The notes: generated by a model from the sequence alone, not told the origin. Shown: positions 12,501 through 27,200, counted from the first letter of the stretch. The stretch is 64,000 bases of DNA from Rhynochetos jubatus (GCA_027574665.1 CM050648.1:52499200-52563199); one strand, 5' to 3'. A program made the numbers and translations.

Positions 12501-15500
12501 AAAGAACTTACTTAATTGAATGTTCGTTCATTCCATGAACATCTTCATTACAGAAATGTATTCTGTTCAGGCTTAAATGGTTTTCCTTTACACGTGAACA
12601 AGGGCTAAGCAGCATGCAAAAGTATTTCTTTTAATTGAACCTCTTTTCCCCCCAGTTGGACAATATTTTTCATTCAGGATTTCTGAAACATTTTGCATGA
12701 AAAACAGCCTAGACAGTGCTTAGAATTTGGCAGACGTGCTAGGCTCTTTGTATCTTCAGTTTCTATTTTACAAAGCTGTATTTACTTGTAAATTGTGCTT
12801 GCAAGTACCTGCACGAAGAGGGACAGAGTATAATTTTTTATTTTTTATTCTCTTAAAGCTAGTATTCCGTGGCTCTGCAAAATATTGAAAAAGCTCTAAT
12901 TTTACTTGAAAATTCCAAGAGTCTTCCCATGGAAATCCTTTGGAAGTCAATAGAAATTCTGTATCTAGATTGCTAGTAGACCCAAAGGCAATGGTCTAAA
13001 GACCTCTGACACCAAACAATTCTCCATTAATGCTGGTAGGTCTTGAAGCAACTTTTAATGCAGTAAATGCCACCATTGTGTCTTGTATAAAAATATTAGG
13101 CATTTTAATATTAATGCTTTTAAAGTTACTGCAATTAGAATGAGATCAACCATTAATAATTCTTTCAGATTTTTCAGATATTAAATACTAATAAACAGTA
13201 GTGAGAAATGTATTATTTAAAGAAGTTCTACATTGCGTATTTTTCATGAAATATATAGAGGATATTTCCAGACTATCAGATTTTATTTTTCAAATTTCAG
13301 AAGAGGTAAACATGTTTGATCGATTATGCTGGTTATGCTGAATGTCATATGAAGGTTATTGTAAAAGAGAAAGATCGTCTTCATCATAGCAACTCTATTT
13401 ATGTTCAGCGGTTCTTGGAATACCTTTTTTATATTCACAAATTAATTGTCTCAAAAGATAAAGTAGACAGAGTGCGCAAGATTTATATCTGATCATAGGC
13501 TAGGCTTCAAGAGCACTGACAATCCGGATTCATATTTCTTTGAAGGAGTAGTGCACAATGACTTGAATTTTCTGCAACTGTAAATTGACAATCTTAATCC
13601 AGCCCTATTTATTTAAAACCCTTAGAAATATAACAAAAATAGCTTTAGAAGCCATGCAATAAAAAACTTATCCTGATGGCAAGCCCTGAGTATGTAACTC
13701 TTAAATTAACTACCCAGCTTTGATATGCAGCTGAAAAATTAACATTTCCTCTGTAAATAAAAAAAAACTTTGTTCTCCTCTGGAGTTACAATTAATACAC
13801 ATGAGAATGGAAGACGAAGTTAAAATAGAATAAAACTGATGTGAAAAGACTTGAAATTACAGATGTAACACTGCCATCCACGTAAGTATATTCTTCTAAT
13901 TTAATTAGTTCATATAATAGTGATCTCTTCTCTGTATGGATAACAAAAGTTTATCTAAAGAGCCTGCAAATATATGGTAATGGAGAACAAAAATAGTCTA
14001 TGCATTTGTGGAAAGTAATGATAAACCTCATAAGTGAGGAAGTTGGAACACATGGAGTGAAAGATGTCCGCCCACTGGACAGTTAACATTCAGATGCCCA
14101 TTAAAATCTCAGCAACACAGAAGAAACAACAGGAAATGTTTTTCTTCCACTATTTTACCCTGACATTTTGAAACATTGTGGAATATTCTGAAGTGTACAT
14201 TATAGAATGAGTCATTCCCAATGACAATTTTGGCCTGATCTCCTTTTTCATGGCTTCAGCAGTCAGTATTTCCTTTAAGATCTACCCATAAAGAGTTTGA
14301 TTCATTCATTCTAAGCTACTTGACCTTGGCTTCAAGACGTTAGGTTCTCATGCTTTATCAGTAAAATTGAACTACAAATAAAAGTATCCTAGAAAAGTCA
14401 ACATTAAAGGGAGCTGAGGAAACAGTCATAAGATTAATTAAAGGAAAAACTTTACAAAAAAATATGACAAGAGACATAAATGAAATGCTGGTTATTACCA
14501 AGAGATTTAGAAGAAAATTGGGCATTTCTGGAAAAATCTATAAAATAAAGAAATAAGGTATCTTTTCATTACCAGAGTAAAAAGGCAAGCAATCAAACTA
14601 TGAATGTTACACGCTGTGGAATTAATTACCCACTTCTACCACCTTGTGGAGGCACAATATTAATTAATATGACATGTCTATGTAGGAAAGAATAGCCATC
14701 AAGTGACTACACAATAGACTGGCACCTGACAAAGATGTTTTGTGAGCTATCATAACTTTCCCATGAGGAAGGGACTCTTCGGGAGTATCATTCTGAAGGG
14801 TACATATCAACAGATGTGAAATTCTTACACTGATCAAGTGCAGTGGATCATTCAGCCTGGATTTTGTTCTCAATATTAACACTTTTGCCATTAAATACGA
14901 AGTTCTTTCAAAAGGTGGTGGGCACTTAATTTTGTGACACAGAATGAACAGAAGCATCTGCAACCATCTTATTATCACAACTGTACCTGGAAGAGAGAAC
15001 TGCAGAGCACAGATAACAGGACTGAAGTACGTATGTATGTTGCCATCAGCCATAAATTCCTGCAGTCAGGTCTGCTAAGGCAAAGCTTGATGCCCCTAAA
15101 ACAACAGTAAAGATGACAGTTTTGTGTGATTTTGTGTTTTGAGATAAATGGGATTTTAAACTCTTGGTTTGTCAAATTACATTACGTAAGTATGAGAGCT
15201 CAGAAACTGAATCAAGGGAAGAGGAGGGAAAGGATGTTGCCTTCTCATTTTTACTGTCCTGAGTTATGCATGGTTGTCTACCCACTATTTCAACACCTGA
15301 AAAGGCCTCATGGCTTTAGATCAAAGATCTTTTCTGAGATCAGTGTTGGCTATCCTGTTATGCAGAATAGATAGACACAATAGAAATGACAGTTACAACA
15401 GAAAGCAGTACTCATTTCAGGGCGGAAAGGTGGGATTTTTTGGTTGGTTAGCTTTAACACTAGGCAAGCTCTAGTCTTGCCTCAGGGAAAGAATGTCCAT

Positions 15501-15878
15501 TTCTGACTGAAGTGCTCCCTGAAAGCATCTTCCATTTCAGTTTCATCTGAAATGAAACCAGTTCATGATCTCTCAGGCAACCCCATGCTGTGAACCACAG
15601 CAGGGTGAGTGGGGACAGTCAGCACAGCAGAAGGGCACACTTGAGCAGAGGAAAAGCTGTAGACATGCTTCCAGAGCAGTCTTCTGGATCCCAGTACACT
15701 TTCCACAGCAGAACAACATTACCACTACAGGATCTCGAAAAGGACAGTTTGCACACCAAATTCAGAGTCTCCCAAAACGCCACATACTCTAAGGAATTTA
15801 AAGGAAAACTGAATATGTTACATAAATGAAGCTTAACTCCAGCTTCTAATTGTCTCCAGAGCACTGGTGCTGTAACCC
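9561..15878. other. Unique AT-rich sequence, no gene seen
   Basis: I see no recognisable repeat or gene. The longest open frame is 129 codons (14664-15053, minus), with no match I recognise and no supporting context. A consensus-like splice donor (CAG|GTGAGT on the minus strand, 12117-12125) has no open exon behind it and is probably chance. Confidence 0.5.
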
Positions 15879-16638
15879 TGTCATAGTTTAACCTCAGCTA
15901 GCAATAAGTACCACACAGCCACTTGCTCACCTCCCCACCCCCACCCCCCTCCAATGGAGAAGAATTGGGGAAAGAGACAAGGAAGCTCATGGATTGAGAT
16001 AAGAACAAATTAATAATTGAGTGTAAATTAATACTATAGTGATAATATTAACAATACTACTAATAACGTGTAATGAAAATAAAACAAATTATACAATTGC
16101 TCACCATCCACCGACCAATGCACACCCAGGTCCCAAGAGGCGAGAGTCAGAACCAGAGATTCCAAGAGAGATCTCAGCAGAGTCCAAGCAAGCCCCACGA
16201 GCGAGAGCATGACCAAGAAAACCAACCAACCCACCAACTCACTAATGAACAAATTAGCTAACGCACAAACAAACGAGCTAGCTAGCTAGCTAACAAACAA
16301 GCAAGCAAAGGTACTATAGCTAGCAAACAAACAAGTGGGCTATGGCCCCCCAGCCCAATCCCCACCTACATACCAAGCATGCCGTGCTATGGAATTAAAT
16401 ACTCCTTTGGTCATTTTGAGTTAACTGTCTGAATTGTGTGTGCCCCCCACACTGCCTGTAGCAAAAAAGTTGGGAACACAGCCGCAGAAGCTGGAAAAGA
16501 CCATGAATTGGTGCAAGCACTCCTTAGCACCAACTAAAAAACACCTTATAAGTACTATTCTCAGGGCAAATCCAAAACCACAGCCTCATACCAGCCACTC
16601 TGGAGAAAATGAACTCTATCCTGACTCAAACCAGCACA
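15879..16638 (-). mobile_element. Solo LTR of an avian endogenous retrovirus, reverse orientation
   Basis: Read on the minus strand, it starts TGTGCTGG (ending at 16638) and ends with TATGACA (15879), giving TG...CA ends. The body shares segments with the element at 20633: CTGGAGAAAATGAACTCTATCC near 16601, TTTGGTCATTTTGAG near 16406, and TAGTTTAACCTCAG at the other end. No gag, pol or env sequence lies on either side, so it is a solo LTR left by recombination. The flanking five bases, AACCC (15874-15878) and GACCC (16639-16643), match at 4 of 5 positions. This is compatible with a decayed 5-bp target duplication of an ERVL-like element. The LTR carries its own simple-repeat expansion at 16262-16336. 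Small open frames in it are not meaningful. Confidence 0.82.
16262..16336 (+). repeat. Simple repeat (AGCT)n and (CAAA/CAAG)n inside the LTR
   Basis: Tandem AGCT steps (AGCTAGCTAGCTAGCT, near 16279) are flanked by CAAA/CAAG steps on both sides, inside the reverse LTR. The AGCT tract is self-complementary. This looks like a local slippage expansion after insertion, because the related LTR at 20633 lacks it. Confidence 0.75.
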
Positions 16639-19600
16639 GACCCACACTATGAGTTCTTATATCAGTCCCATTTATCCATTTTTAGTTCAGTTAACGTATT
16701 TTTAAACTCAATAGTTATTGCTCAATACTGTGTTTTCACACTTGTTATAAGATTTGCCTACCAATATTTTGCCAAGAAGTCTTTCATAAAACAATTGCAC
16801 AATAGGTTCATATTCAGTATCTCTCACAAGAGATCTACCCACCTGCGGCAGATTTAATGAGAGGGTATCTTTCCTTAGACTAAGTAATCCACCATCTAAG
16901 TCCAGTATCATTTGTGTGGTGAAAGTTGTTTATGCCATCAACTTTCATTCTTTAGGCATACTGTATTCCAGCCTTACAATAGGTTGTTGAAAATCCAACA
17001 GGAGGTTAACCAGCAGGTGGTTAACTTTCCACTCTAAGATACAGAAAAGGCAAGAGCTCAGGGTAAGGACTAGAAGGAAATCAAGTTGTGAAGAAAATGT
17101 GTCTAGGTTCAGGTGTGCTGAATTAGTTAACTCCCTGGTTCTTTACAAGGATGTGCTTGAATAAGGTGAAGGAAGCATCAGGTTCAGTTTGTGAATTAAG
17201 AGAAGCAGGGAGGAGATCTGCAGAGGCTCAAGCTAATGGGGGTAGGAGAGGGGGTAAGGTTTTTTCCTGTAGTTTTATTCAGAAAAAATAAGTTGAGGAG
17301 AAAGGTTTGGAAGCAAGGTTGAAAATTTGTAGTTGATGCTGTTGTAAGGTTTAATATAGTCAGGGACATAATGTTCCTTGTATGGTTTTGCTGTCCTCAC
17401 AGGTTCCTTATAAGGGAACTCTTCCCTGGAAATCTCATTGTATTGCTTGATCTTCAGTCTTGCTGCAAAGTGCTATGGAAAAACCAGCTCTTAAACAAGT
17501 TGGTCTCTCTTCCTTTTTCCACTGCAGTTTGTCAGCTGGATCTCCTAGCTATTGGTTTACACAATTTTAGTTTCTTAAACTGTGCAAAATACTCGGTGCT
17601 AGAAACAAACAAAACTTCATTCCTGTTCACTCTGTCTCTCAATGCCTATTTAGTCTTTTCCCTCAATGCCTCTCACTCTTCTTAGGGTCTCTTGGCCATG
17701 TCATGGAAGGACCTCATATGCTTGAATTGTACACCATACCTTCTTTCAAACATAGAAACACAGAAGAAAAAGCTCTTTTTTCTTTCTTTTTTTTTTTTTT
17801 TTTTTTTTTTTTACTTCTTCATTAAGTTTGTCACAATGTCATGCAATAAGAATTCTTAAAAATCATAAGGGTTTTTTATGTCTATCATCAATCTTTGTGT
17901 TCCAGAATTTACATGAATAAAGGTCTGTATCTGATGTCATTCTGAGAGAAAGTACTGAATCCTTACAGCAGTGCTAAAAATCTGTACTCAAGGATGTTAC
18001 AAGGCTAATTACACTGAGGTCCTTTAAATTCCATGGTGTTTGGGGATGGGAAAATCATGAAAATATCTTTAGCTCTGTGCCAGAAGAGATAGTGGAAAAC
18101 CAAAGATGCTAAAGAAGAAATTAAAAAGGAAGTTTTGATCCCTTAACATGAAGAATTTATTTTGTATATACATTTTAAATAACATGAGCTATCTATTATG
18201 TTTTGATGAAAGTCCATATTGACATAAATTGTGATGTATCTGTATCTTTCTATGTCAGAAGTCAATTTATTTCCCTAAAACTAACATTCTACTTTGCTTA
18301 ATGAGAATGGTCTTCCTGTGGACAGCAGCTGACAAGCTGGGCTAATTTTCAGATGTTCTCACGTGTATCCCAGTGAAAGCTTACTAGGAGTTTTTCATTA
18401 TGGAAATTATTGCAGAGACAGCTGATAAGGTTTTAAGTAGTGTTTTACTGCAAGATCTCTTAGATCACCTCAGGAAATTTCTTCATGATAACTTTATGGA
18501 GAAATTAAAGAAAAATTAAAACAAATATTTTTCTGAACCTACTAATTCTACCACAATCATATAGGTTTCAATTTAGGATTTTTCTTAACAATAAAAACTT
18601 GGAAATGGAATTTTATTGAAAATAATCATAGTAGGGAGACTTTATTCTGCATTTGAATTGACTCATTTCATTGGTGTAATTGTCACTGTAGGTATTTTAA
18701 GAATGGAATATGTATTATCCTAGATTTTTTTCAAATAAAACTCTATTTATTCTAAAGATAAAATTAATGAGATTCAATCAAAAGAATTTTTTTTGAAATG
18801 TGTTTCATTTTCCACCAAGTATAGAGACTGTGGTGGCCATCTAGCAAAACATAATGAAAATTTATTTGGAGTATTATGTGAAGTACACTTGTGAATAACA
18901 TAACATCAGCTTTCCTAGGTAATGTTGAATACTGATTCTGATTGTAAACTGATTTGAAAAAAATAAAAATCCTGATTGTAAACTATTTGTTTACTATGGG
19001 GAGATATTTTGTTTGTTTGTGCCTTAGAAAAAACTATATCCAGCTTTTATATAGGAACTGAAAGTTTAAGCAGCTGGTCTTAAAAAGGTAATGAAAGCAG
19101 TACTAATTCATGAGTAATGAAAGATCTGTTCCTATTTACTTCTGTGTCTTTTCACCCATTAGCCTTCCATTCTGAATTATTCCTGATACTAATAGAAATG
19201 GAATTTGGGAACCAGCATCATAACAACTTGCCTCAAGTCTCAAGTAGCTGGGTATTTTCCCTTTTGTGCTACAGAGTCTCAGGTGACTTTTACAATTGAA
19301 TGTCAACAAAACTACAAGCCAACAGTCAATTAGCAGCTGTTTCATCAAAAACAGTACGAAATTAACTTTGATTTAAGAGAGAATGATTAAGGAATGGAAC
19401 AGAGATCATACAATCCTCTTGTTTATAGACTAGCTGGTCCAAGACCAACCCAGAGATCACACAATACAAGGATCTCTGACCTGTATTTCCACACAATATT
19501 TTAGTTTACAAAGTTTTCAGCCCTAAGCTCCAACATACATCTGAAAAAAGAAAACAGGACTCCACTTATAGCTTAGCATTTTAGCCTGGTGCTAATGAAA

Positions 19601-20626
19601 AGAGACTTTAAGATTACTTTTAACACTGGTAGGTGCAAACTGGAGATAAATTAAATGTTACCTGCTAAAACCAGAAATGCAACCATGTGATCATCATTAA
19701 AAAGAATCTAATCACTCTGAAGTGCATGATTCAAGCCCTGCTGAAGTTTTGGTCGTCTGTTCTCACCACGTTCAGCCCAGTGAGAAGTGTGAGTGACAGC
19801 AAGTAGCTCATTCATCCCATGGTTTTCCAGTTTATCAGTAGTATTTCTGCCATTCTGTATGGGTTGAAAAGACCACACAAGGCCACAGAAACCATAAATG
19901 TCACAGTAATAAGCAAACAGCCATCATAAATTTCCTGATGCTTTTATTTACTTTTGATGTGATACACTCTACAGCAGGCTAATTAGATGTTGGGAGAATG
20001 TTTTAATGCAACTTCAGAGCGTCTTACATACTAAAACCCAAGGAAAACCATAGAGATGTTGACTAAGTGGTTTCCTGCTTGAGAACCTAGACATCTGTAG
20101 TGCTTTTTGTTTGAGACTCCTACGTTATGCAAGGTATCTCACCTGTCATCTGATCTTCACAAGAAGTTTGAGAGAGTAATTTCTTCCTGATAAGCAACAT
20201 TCTTTGACAGATGTTACACTACGTTAGAATTGTCTTCCCTTTCCCTGTGCCTCATAGTGAAACTTCCTCCAGCTTTTTCTTCGCAAGGGAGCATGATTTC
20301 CTATCTGAAACACTAAGGAGGCAATTCACGTTACTTAAGGCTTTCCTCTGTGATTAATAATTAAAGAAAACAGGGACTATTCCATGCATTCCTGAAGTGA
20401 CAAGCTTCTAGGTTGGATTGGAAAACTATTCAAAAATATGTAATTAACTGTTTGAAGTCTCGTACTGAGCCAATAGGGAAGTTTTGTGTTTTGATAAATT
20501 TAATCTTCATCCAAATTTAACATGTTTTCTTTTGTTTAAGAATTTGAGATGTGATAAAAAATGGTTAGTTTAAATATATATAAAGTTACATTAAGAGAAT
20601 GATTGGAATTTTATTTGCAATTATAT
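16639..20626. other. Unique AT-rich sequence with a T homopolymer
   Basis: I see no gene. A T-rich tract (mostly T with two C) spans 17775-17812. Open frames reach 104 codons (17371-17685, plus) with no recognisable domain. Confidence 0.5.
17775..17812 (+). repeat. Poly-T tract
   Basis: About 38 bases are almost all T, with a pure run of 26 or so at the 3' side. No retroposon body is recognisable on the side where a minus-strand tail would predict one. Confidence 0.85.
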
Positions 20627-21270
20627 GTTACCTGTGTTGGTTTTGGTTGGAATAGAGTTAATTTTCTAAACAGTAGCTATGATCTGGACTTGTGCAAAGA
20701 AGAATATTGACAATATACTGATGTTTTCAGTTGTCAAACAATGTTTATGTTAAGTGAAGCACTTTTTCAGTTTTTCATAATACTTTGGTCTCCCAACTTT
20801 TTCCTACAAGGAGCTGGGAGGGGACACAGCCAGGACAGCTGACCCAAACTGACCAAAGGGATATTTCATTCCATAAAATGTCATGCTCAGTATTAAATTT
20901 GGGATAGCTGGCTGGAGGACTCTTAGGGTGCTCTCATGCTCTCGCAGGCTCTCTCTGTGGTTCTGGCTATTGATGCTCTGGCTGTCTGTTGGCGGGTGGT
21001 TTTATCGGTTGGGTTTTTTCCTTTTCATTTTATTATCATTAGTAGTAGAAGTATTTTAATTGCATTTCTTATTCTTTTCATTACATATTATTAGTATTAT
21101 TAACATCATTATTTAACTTAATTTATTTTTAATTATTAAGTTGTTCTTTTCTCAACCCATGAGTTCTCTTATCTTTTTCCTCCAGTTCTCTCCCTTATCC
21201 CACTGAGGGAGTGGGGTGAGTGGCTGTGTGGTGCTTGATTGTTGACTGGTGTTAAACCACAAAAGTTACC
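20627..21270 (+). repeat. 6-bp target-site duplication GTTACC flanking the LTR
   Basis: GTTACC is present at 20627-20632 and again at 21265-21270, directly abutting the two ends of the LTR between them. An exact 6-base match at both predicted ends fixes the element borders and shows insertion by a retroviral-type integrase. Confidence 0.8.
20633..21264 (+). mobile_element. Solo LTR of an avian endogenous retrovirus, forward orientation
   Basis: It starts TGTGTTGGTTTTGG and ends GTTAAACCACAAAA, where CGACA or TGACA would be expected, so the last bases have drifted. Landmarks in order are AGAGTTAATTTTCT near 20655, GGGAGGGGACACAGCC near 20816, GACCAAAGGGATATTTCAT near 20852, a degenerate TATA-like TATTAAA at 20891, TCTCAACCCATGAGTT near 21151 and GGCTGTGTGGTGCTTG near 21222. 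At 632 bp it is shorter than the related copy at 15879, mainly in the central part. No internal retroviral genes flank it. It carries a TATA-like box and could have had promoter activity, but it is heavily mutated. Confidence 0.85.
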
Positions 21271-24200
21271 CTATTCTACCTGTCTCTAGGTAGGGTATCA
21301 CATTACACACTCATTCGTTTTCTCAAGATTATTGCAGCATACTTTGAAGTGGTAATGTTTCGTGAATCACAGTCTCCAAAATAATCTCATAGAAAAAAAT
21401 TTAAATCCTGAGATGCCAGCAGAAATCAAGAAAGCAAACATATTCAGCCTGTGGATTTAAAGTCAGTCTTAATCAGTGACAACACTAAACTGAATGAAAT
21501 GTCCAATGATTTACAATTCATATTGTGCAATATACCCTGTAGACCCTCTACTGGAATTAAAAAATTACAGAGCTCAGCTGACTTTTTCATAAAAACTGGG
21601 GAGAGTTTTTTGATGACCCAGTGTACCATGACTACCTCTTGGAGCACTGAAGCCTGAAAAGTTTCCTTTCTGAAGTAAGCGTCAAATAAGTCTCATCTGA
21701 AGCTGTGCACAGTTCAACATTATTAATGACTAGCAACACAATCCTGTAGAGTATGGATGAGAGTTTGGACACAGAGTTCTAAATTAATTTAGGCTTTGAA
21801 TACTGGGTTATTTTCCTTGCTCTATGGATAATCATAGAGATGCTTGACAGGTTTCTTACATTTCTTCAATATGGCCAACATCTTGGTGAAGTCAGCATCC
21901 GCAATCCATTACAGTCTATCTGTGCAGTGACACATAATCAAGCTGTGTATCACAGAACAAAGGTGAGACCTGTTCCTGTCCAAAGAGCTGGCAATATAAT
22001 TGAGATAGATCATACAATGTACCCTTGACGTCATAAATAATCTTACTTACTGGCTTCATCCCCAAATGCGTAAATTTGATTCATGCTCCCAGCTATGAAA
22101 ATACAGTTCTGTATGTCAATATAGTATCAGGATAGTAAATTGGATAAAGGAGACAAGAATATGAGTCTCATCCCTACCGTATCTTACAATCCAGAGAAGC
22201 CAACACAGAAAAAAGGTGAGGGTGGTATCAGATGGAATGCTACAGAGCAATGCAGTTTTTTGTGATGCCAAAGAGATACAGCTTAATTTGAAGAAGACTG
22301 GCATTTACAGCTGCAGCTGCAAGCAACTATTTGCAACATTAACAACATAGGTTTTCTTGTGAATCCATACTTACTAAGTGATTTTTCTTCAACCTCTCAT
22401 AAAACCGACTTTTTCAGCAGCAAGCCACTCTTAAGGGTCATTACACTAGCTTCTGGGCATATGACAGACTTCACTGTCACAATGAAAAGAAATAAACTCG
22501 GATCACCAAGTGTCAGGTGTTGACGTACAACATGTCCTTGGGAAAATCAATGTTCAAAGCAAAAATTAACTGCTGTAACCCATCTTTTGTTGGGGAACTC
22601 TATAGTTCCAAAACCACTGTAGCTTTTTTTATGATAATTAACATGGGTATCCAAAGGGCTAAGAGACAGTTTCTGCGAGAGGGTTTTTGACATGGCTGAA
22701 TTGGGTTTAGTAATGTACAGGAGACTAAAATGACGTATTGCAAGAAATTTTCAATGGTTTTTAATCTTTTTCTTTTAATGGAATAACTCATCAAGTGAAA
22801 CTGTCCTTTGAACTTCTGCAAGCTTTTTTGTTCAAGTGAAGTGGGAGTATGCTCTTCAGCTGAACAGAACCCTACATGACTCAAGTCTGCTTGTAAAAGT
22901 TGTCATATGGAAAATTATCAATCATCTTGCTTACATTATCACAAACACTTACAGGGATGTTTATCACTTCATATTTACTTTAAAAAAATAAAATCTAATA
23001 TACATATTATCAGCTGTGCTACCAACAAATGGTTCACCAAAAACTATAGCTAAGACAAAACTAACTGACAATATTTAATCTCTGTGTTTTTACATATTTC
23101 CATTTTCTAGCAAGATGTTTTAGAAACATTTTGTGCAAATAAGATGGTAATGAGGAATAAGTCTCCTTGTTCTTGTGAAGAAATATCTCCTATGACACAT
23201 GCATTTCTCAATTGTGAAAACATTTGCTTACTGAGAACAGTTCCCATTTGCCAGCTTCTGTAAAATTATAGACTACTCACAGCAAGCCAAACGCCAGCCT
23301 TTCATTCATTGGGCTATACTTTTCATTTACAGCAGTGAAAATCTAGAGAAATTCCATTCAAGAAATTTAGTGACAGCTTTACCCTGCTTTACTGTGAAAA
23401 AGATTTTTAAACCTTTCAAACCTCTCTTCTAGTCCTATTTCCAAAGTATTGCCAAGATTCTGTTGCTGTCAGAGAGGAATGAGTATAAAATTACAATAAA
23501 TTCTGGCATGCCACGTAAAGATATTAAGCATATTTATCCTAAAAGGTTGTGTGAAACAAACAGCGTTAGAATGACTTACCTCCAAGATCCCGTTATTGCC
23601 TAATTTGCTTTCCAGTTATCCTGGACAAGACGAAATGCCACACTTCATTGACTTGTCTTCTCTGTTTTTAAGGAAGGCAAGCTGGCAGTTTTGACCAGCA
23701 GCATGAAATGGTTTGACCAGCAACCTAAGTGTAACTTAAAACTGTTTTCCTACCCAGACAGAGTAAAATGCATGGCTCTTACAGGGAAGAAGTAGGAAGG
23801 AAAAATATATTGAGCTGCTGGCTTCTGATTATTCTTCTCTACCTTCAGAGTTACATAATGTGGACATAGGATTGTTGAATTATACTGCATGGTATAATAT
23901 GCATTATCGGAGAGAGACTTGCTAGGCCTCCTATTCTGGGCAGAGAGGCCTCTTCTGATGCTTCTTTCTGGCCCAAAAGGGTAAAGTAGAACATAAATTC
24001 TAGAACATACTAATATATTACTGTGCATATAAGACTGCTGGTGGAGGATCATGAGATTATTCTACCTTGCTTATATGTAGTTCAGATTTTGGAGCAACAG
24101 CTAGGAGGATTTACTAAGTGAAAAGAGCCGTTCCCAAGTACAGTGGTTTATATTCATTCCCACATTGTCTCTCCTGGCTTGGATATACAATTGGCAGATA

Positions 24201-27200
24201 TAAGGTTTTGAAAAATGCAATAAATTTACATAATTTAGTTTCTTTCTCTAATTAAATTTGAGAATTTAAAAAAAATAATAAAACGTGACCTTAGGAAGTG
24301 CTATCGCTCCAATGTAAATGAAAATAAAGTTAAGATCATAATCTTGCTACATCTAGAGTTAAATAAAAAATATTTTTTATTAAACTTTCTGACAGACTTG
24401 GAAAAATTTGAGGGTTTAGATCCACAAAGTATTGATCAGGTCTGAAACAGAATCTGCAGCTATCAAAGTTAAACATTCTTTGAAAACAGCAGATCATAAT
24501 TACATCCATACCATTTAGATTGTCTCTAAAAAGACTTTTGAAACCTGTGGAGTTGTTACTGCCAACGAAGGGATGAAAAGACCAGTGCAATGATAACCAG
24601 GAAACAGCAGAAGTAGGCTTTCTACATCCTTATGTGGGTTCTGCTTTATTGAGAAATGGAGTCTTAGTAGAGAAACAAAAATAACTGTGTTCTTTTCATG
24701 AAGAAGGTGCTCTAATCTGGGGTTTTGTCTGAAAATCACTTTCATTATATGGGAGGAGCTAATGTTTATCCTAGATAATGAGAGGACATTGTGAAGGGTG
24801 TCTCAGAAGTAATTAAATAACAGGTCTAAATAGAAGAACTAATTTGAAGCTGAAGCTGGGACCCAGTGTCCACCTCAGGTGTATTAGCAAGTAAAATTAC
24901 TATGAAAAATAGGTTGAGTCTTCTCTGTTCCTAGTCTTCTGTAGTCATTTATGCATCTATTTGACAATGGCATAAGTATTAGCACCAAAAGGTAAGCAGA
25001 ATTGTGATTTAAAGGAAAGTTAATGGTTCAGATTGGCTGCAATGGGCCAAATCTCTCCATCCTGATTGAAGTAGCATCTTAGTCTGTCCCTAGGTTCCCT
25101 GTGACCCCGATGACACTCTGTAGTTGTGACTGCCAAAGGGACAACAGACTGGGTCAGTCCCATGACTATGCCATGATCCATTCATTACACAGGGGACCAT
25201 GGCATGAGAGAGACTGTCATGGCCATACTCTCCGTTTTAGGGGAGAACTGCCTCTAACGGTCTCTAAAGCCAATGTGAGTATTTTCTTGCTTGTCTCTTA
25301 GTTTCTGACTGTTGTTTTAAGGCACTGGTCCACTGTGCCTTAACATGGGTCCACTGAAGACAGCAAAGTTAGAGCTAGACTGCAAGGTGTGTCAGCCCAG
25401 AGGTGCCAGAGGCATTCCCTATTTGCCAAAGATGCAAAAAAGAGCAGCCTGACAGAGAACTGCGGGTGTTTATTGTCACTGTGAGTTTCCAGGAAATCTC
25501 AGAGGAGTTGAAATGTCAGCACACGTTCTTACTCCAATATTGTCCCTTTCTGTGTTGAATAAATTCTTAGATTTCTTAAATAGCAAATTTTTGTAACAGG
25601 AGGGAAGGTCAGTGATACAATTTGAGCACTACAGTCATTTGCCATTTAAGGGGAAAGAATGCAAATCAGAACATGACAGAAACAGAGACAGGGAAAAAGT
25701 CAGACTATCACAAGGACAGGACAGACACATTGAAAGGACAATAACAACTGCAGACAGCAACTGTCACCCATGTAAATATGAGCAAAGAAAAAACAGAAAA
25801 GATTGGCAGGGTAGTGAGAAATTAGAGGAATTTTCAGGAAAAGCAGAAAACAATACATAAGAAAGCTGACAGATTGTTGCTGCTATCCTTTAGTTCAGAC
25901 AAAATGGGTACTGTGAAAGAGGATGGTATAACATTTATGTGTGTGTTTGCTTATAGTTAAACAACCTAGCATAGAGGAGACCCTGCACAATCAAGTCCTG
26001 GTCTGGGCTGCCACTAATATCCACAGTTTTGTCTTGTCTTTGGGGTTTTTCCATACCTAGCTCCTAATAGAAAGCAAACGGTCCTGTGCTTGTGTCCTGC
26101 CACTAGTTTAATTGTAGACATTATTACTTCAGATCCATTGGTCTTGCACTAAATTTGTCCTTTAGCACTATTAGCTTTCCTTCCTCATTTCTTTGTCCTC
26201 CACCACCCCCAGCGCCGTGTATACCCGCTATAGGTACACAGATAAAGATCCCATATTGTCTTTCCTTTCGCTAGCTAAACATGTCAATCTCTTTTTTGTC
26301 TTTTCTCATAAGACTGACCTGATCACCCTGAGGGTCTCTTCTTATTCCCATTTGAACTCATGTTTTCTGAACACGCAAGGTCTTCAAATCTTTGTTAGAT
26401 CCCTGTTATAGAACTGAGTGTTTGCTTGACTTCCCTATGTGACCAGTTCAAGGTGAGAGGCAAAACTTTTGATTAAACTGAGACTGTAACAACTGTCTGT
26501 TGGGTCTCATTCCAGTGTTTCATCCAGGTAGTTTTACCCCAAATGCACTGTTGAAGCACCTGCAAGTACTTCTGGCAAGCCATGGGCACAATGGGGATGT
26601 AACCAGACACACAGCAAGTGCTTTAACTGTGAAGAACAGTCTCATACTGTCTATAATCTATACTTTCTGAGTGAGATCAGCACTTATTTGTAAGCAGTTT
26701 AGTGGTAGCTTAGCTTGTAGCACAGGACAAGCCATTCCTCTTCTGGCTTACATTTTTAGATACTTGATTGTGAGTCAGCAGCTGAGAAGTAATATAAGAC
26801 TGAACAACTATATTTTATTATCATTTTCACATGATTCCAGTCTCCTGAAGATTTAAAATTATGTCCCTTTCCCAAAGGAAAAACAAACAAAAAAAAAGGA
26901 AAGGAAAAAAAGGAGAGACATCATTTGCCAGTGAATAGGGTGTATGAATCAAGGGTTTGATTCAAATACTACAACTAGTAACTGCCTAACGCGATGTGTA
27001 TGATTCTCATGGAAGAAGTGACTCAGACGTTTTAGTGGATGCTAAAACTAGTGAAGTTTCTTAACAAATTTTTCTTTGTTCCTCACAGCTAGAAAAGGGT
27101 CAGAAAATCATCAGTGAACAAGTTGCTTCTGTAAAGAATTTTTAAGATTGATTCTAAATTTACAGCAATGTAATTGTATTAAACACAATTGAGTTCTGTG

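Noticed and set aside
14664..15053. 129-codon minus-strand frame, the longest frame in unique sequence
   Set aside because: No domain, no splice context and no recognised similarity. This length is expected by chance in 64 kb.
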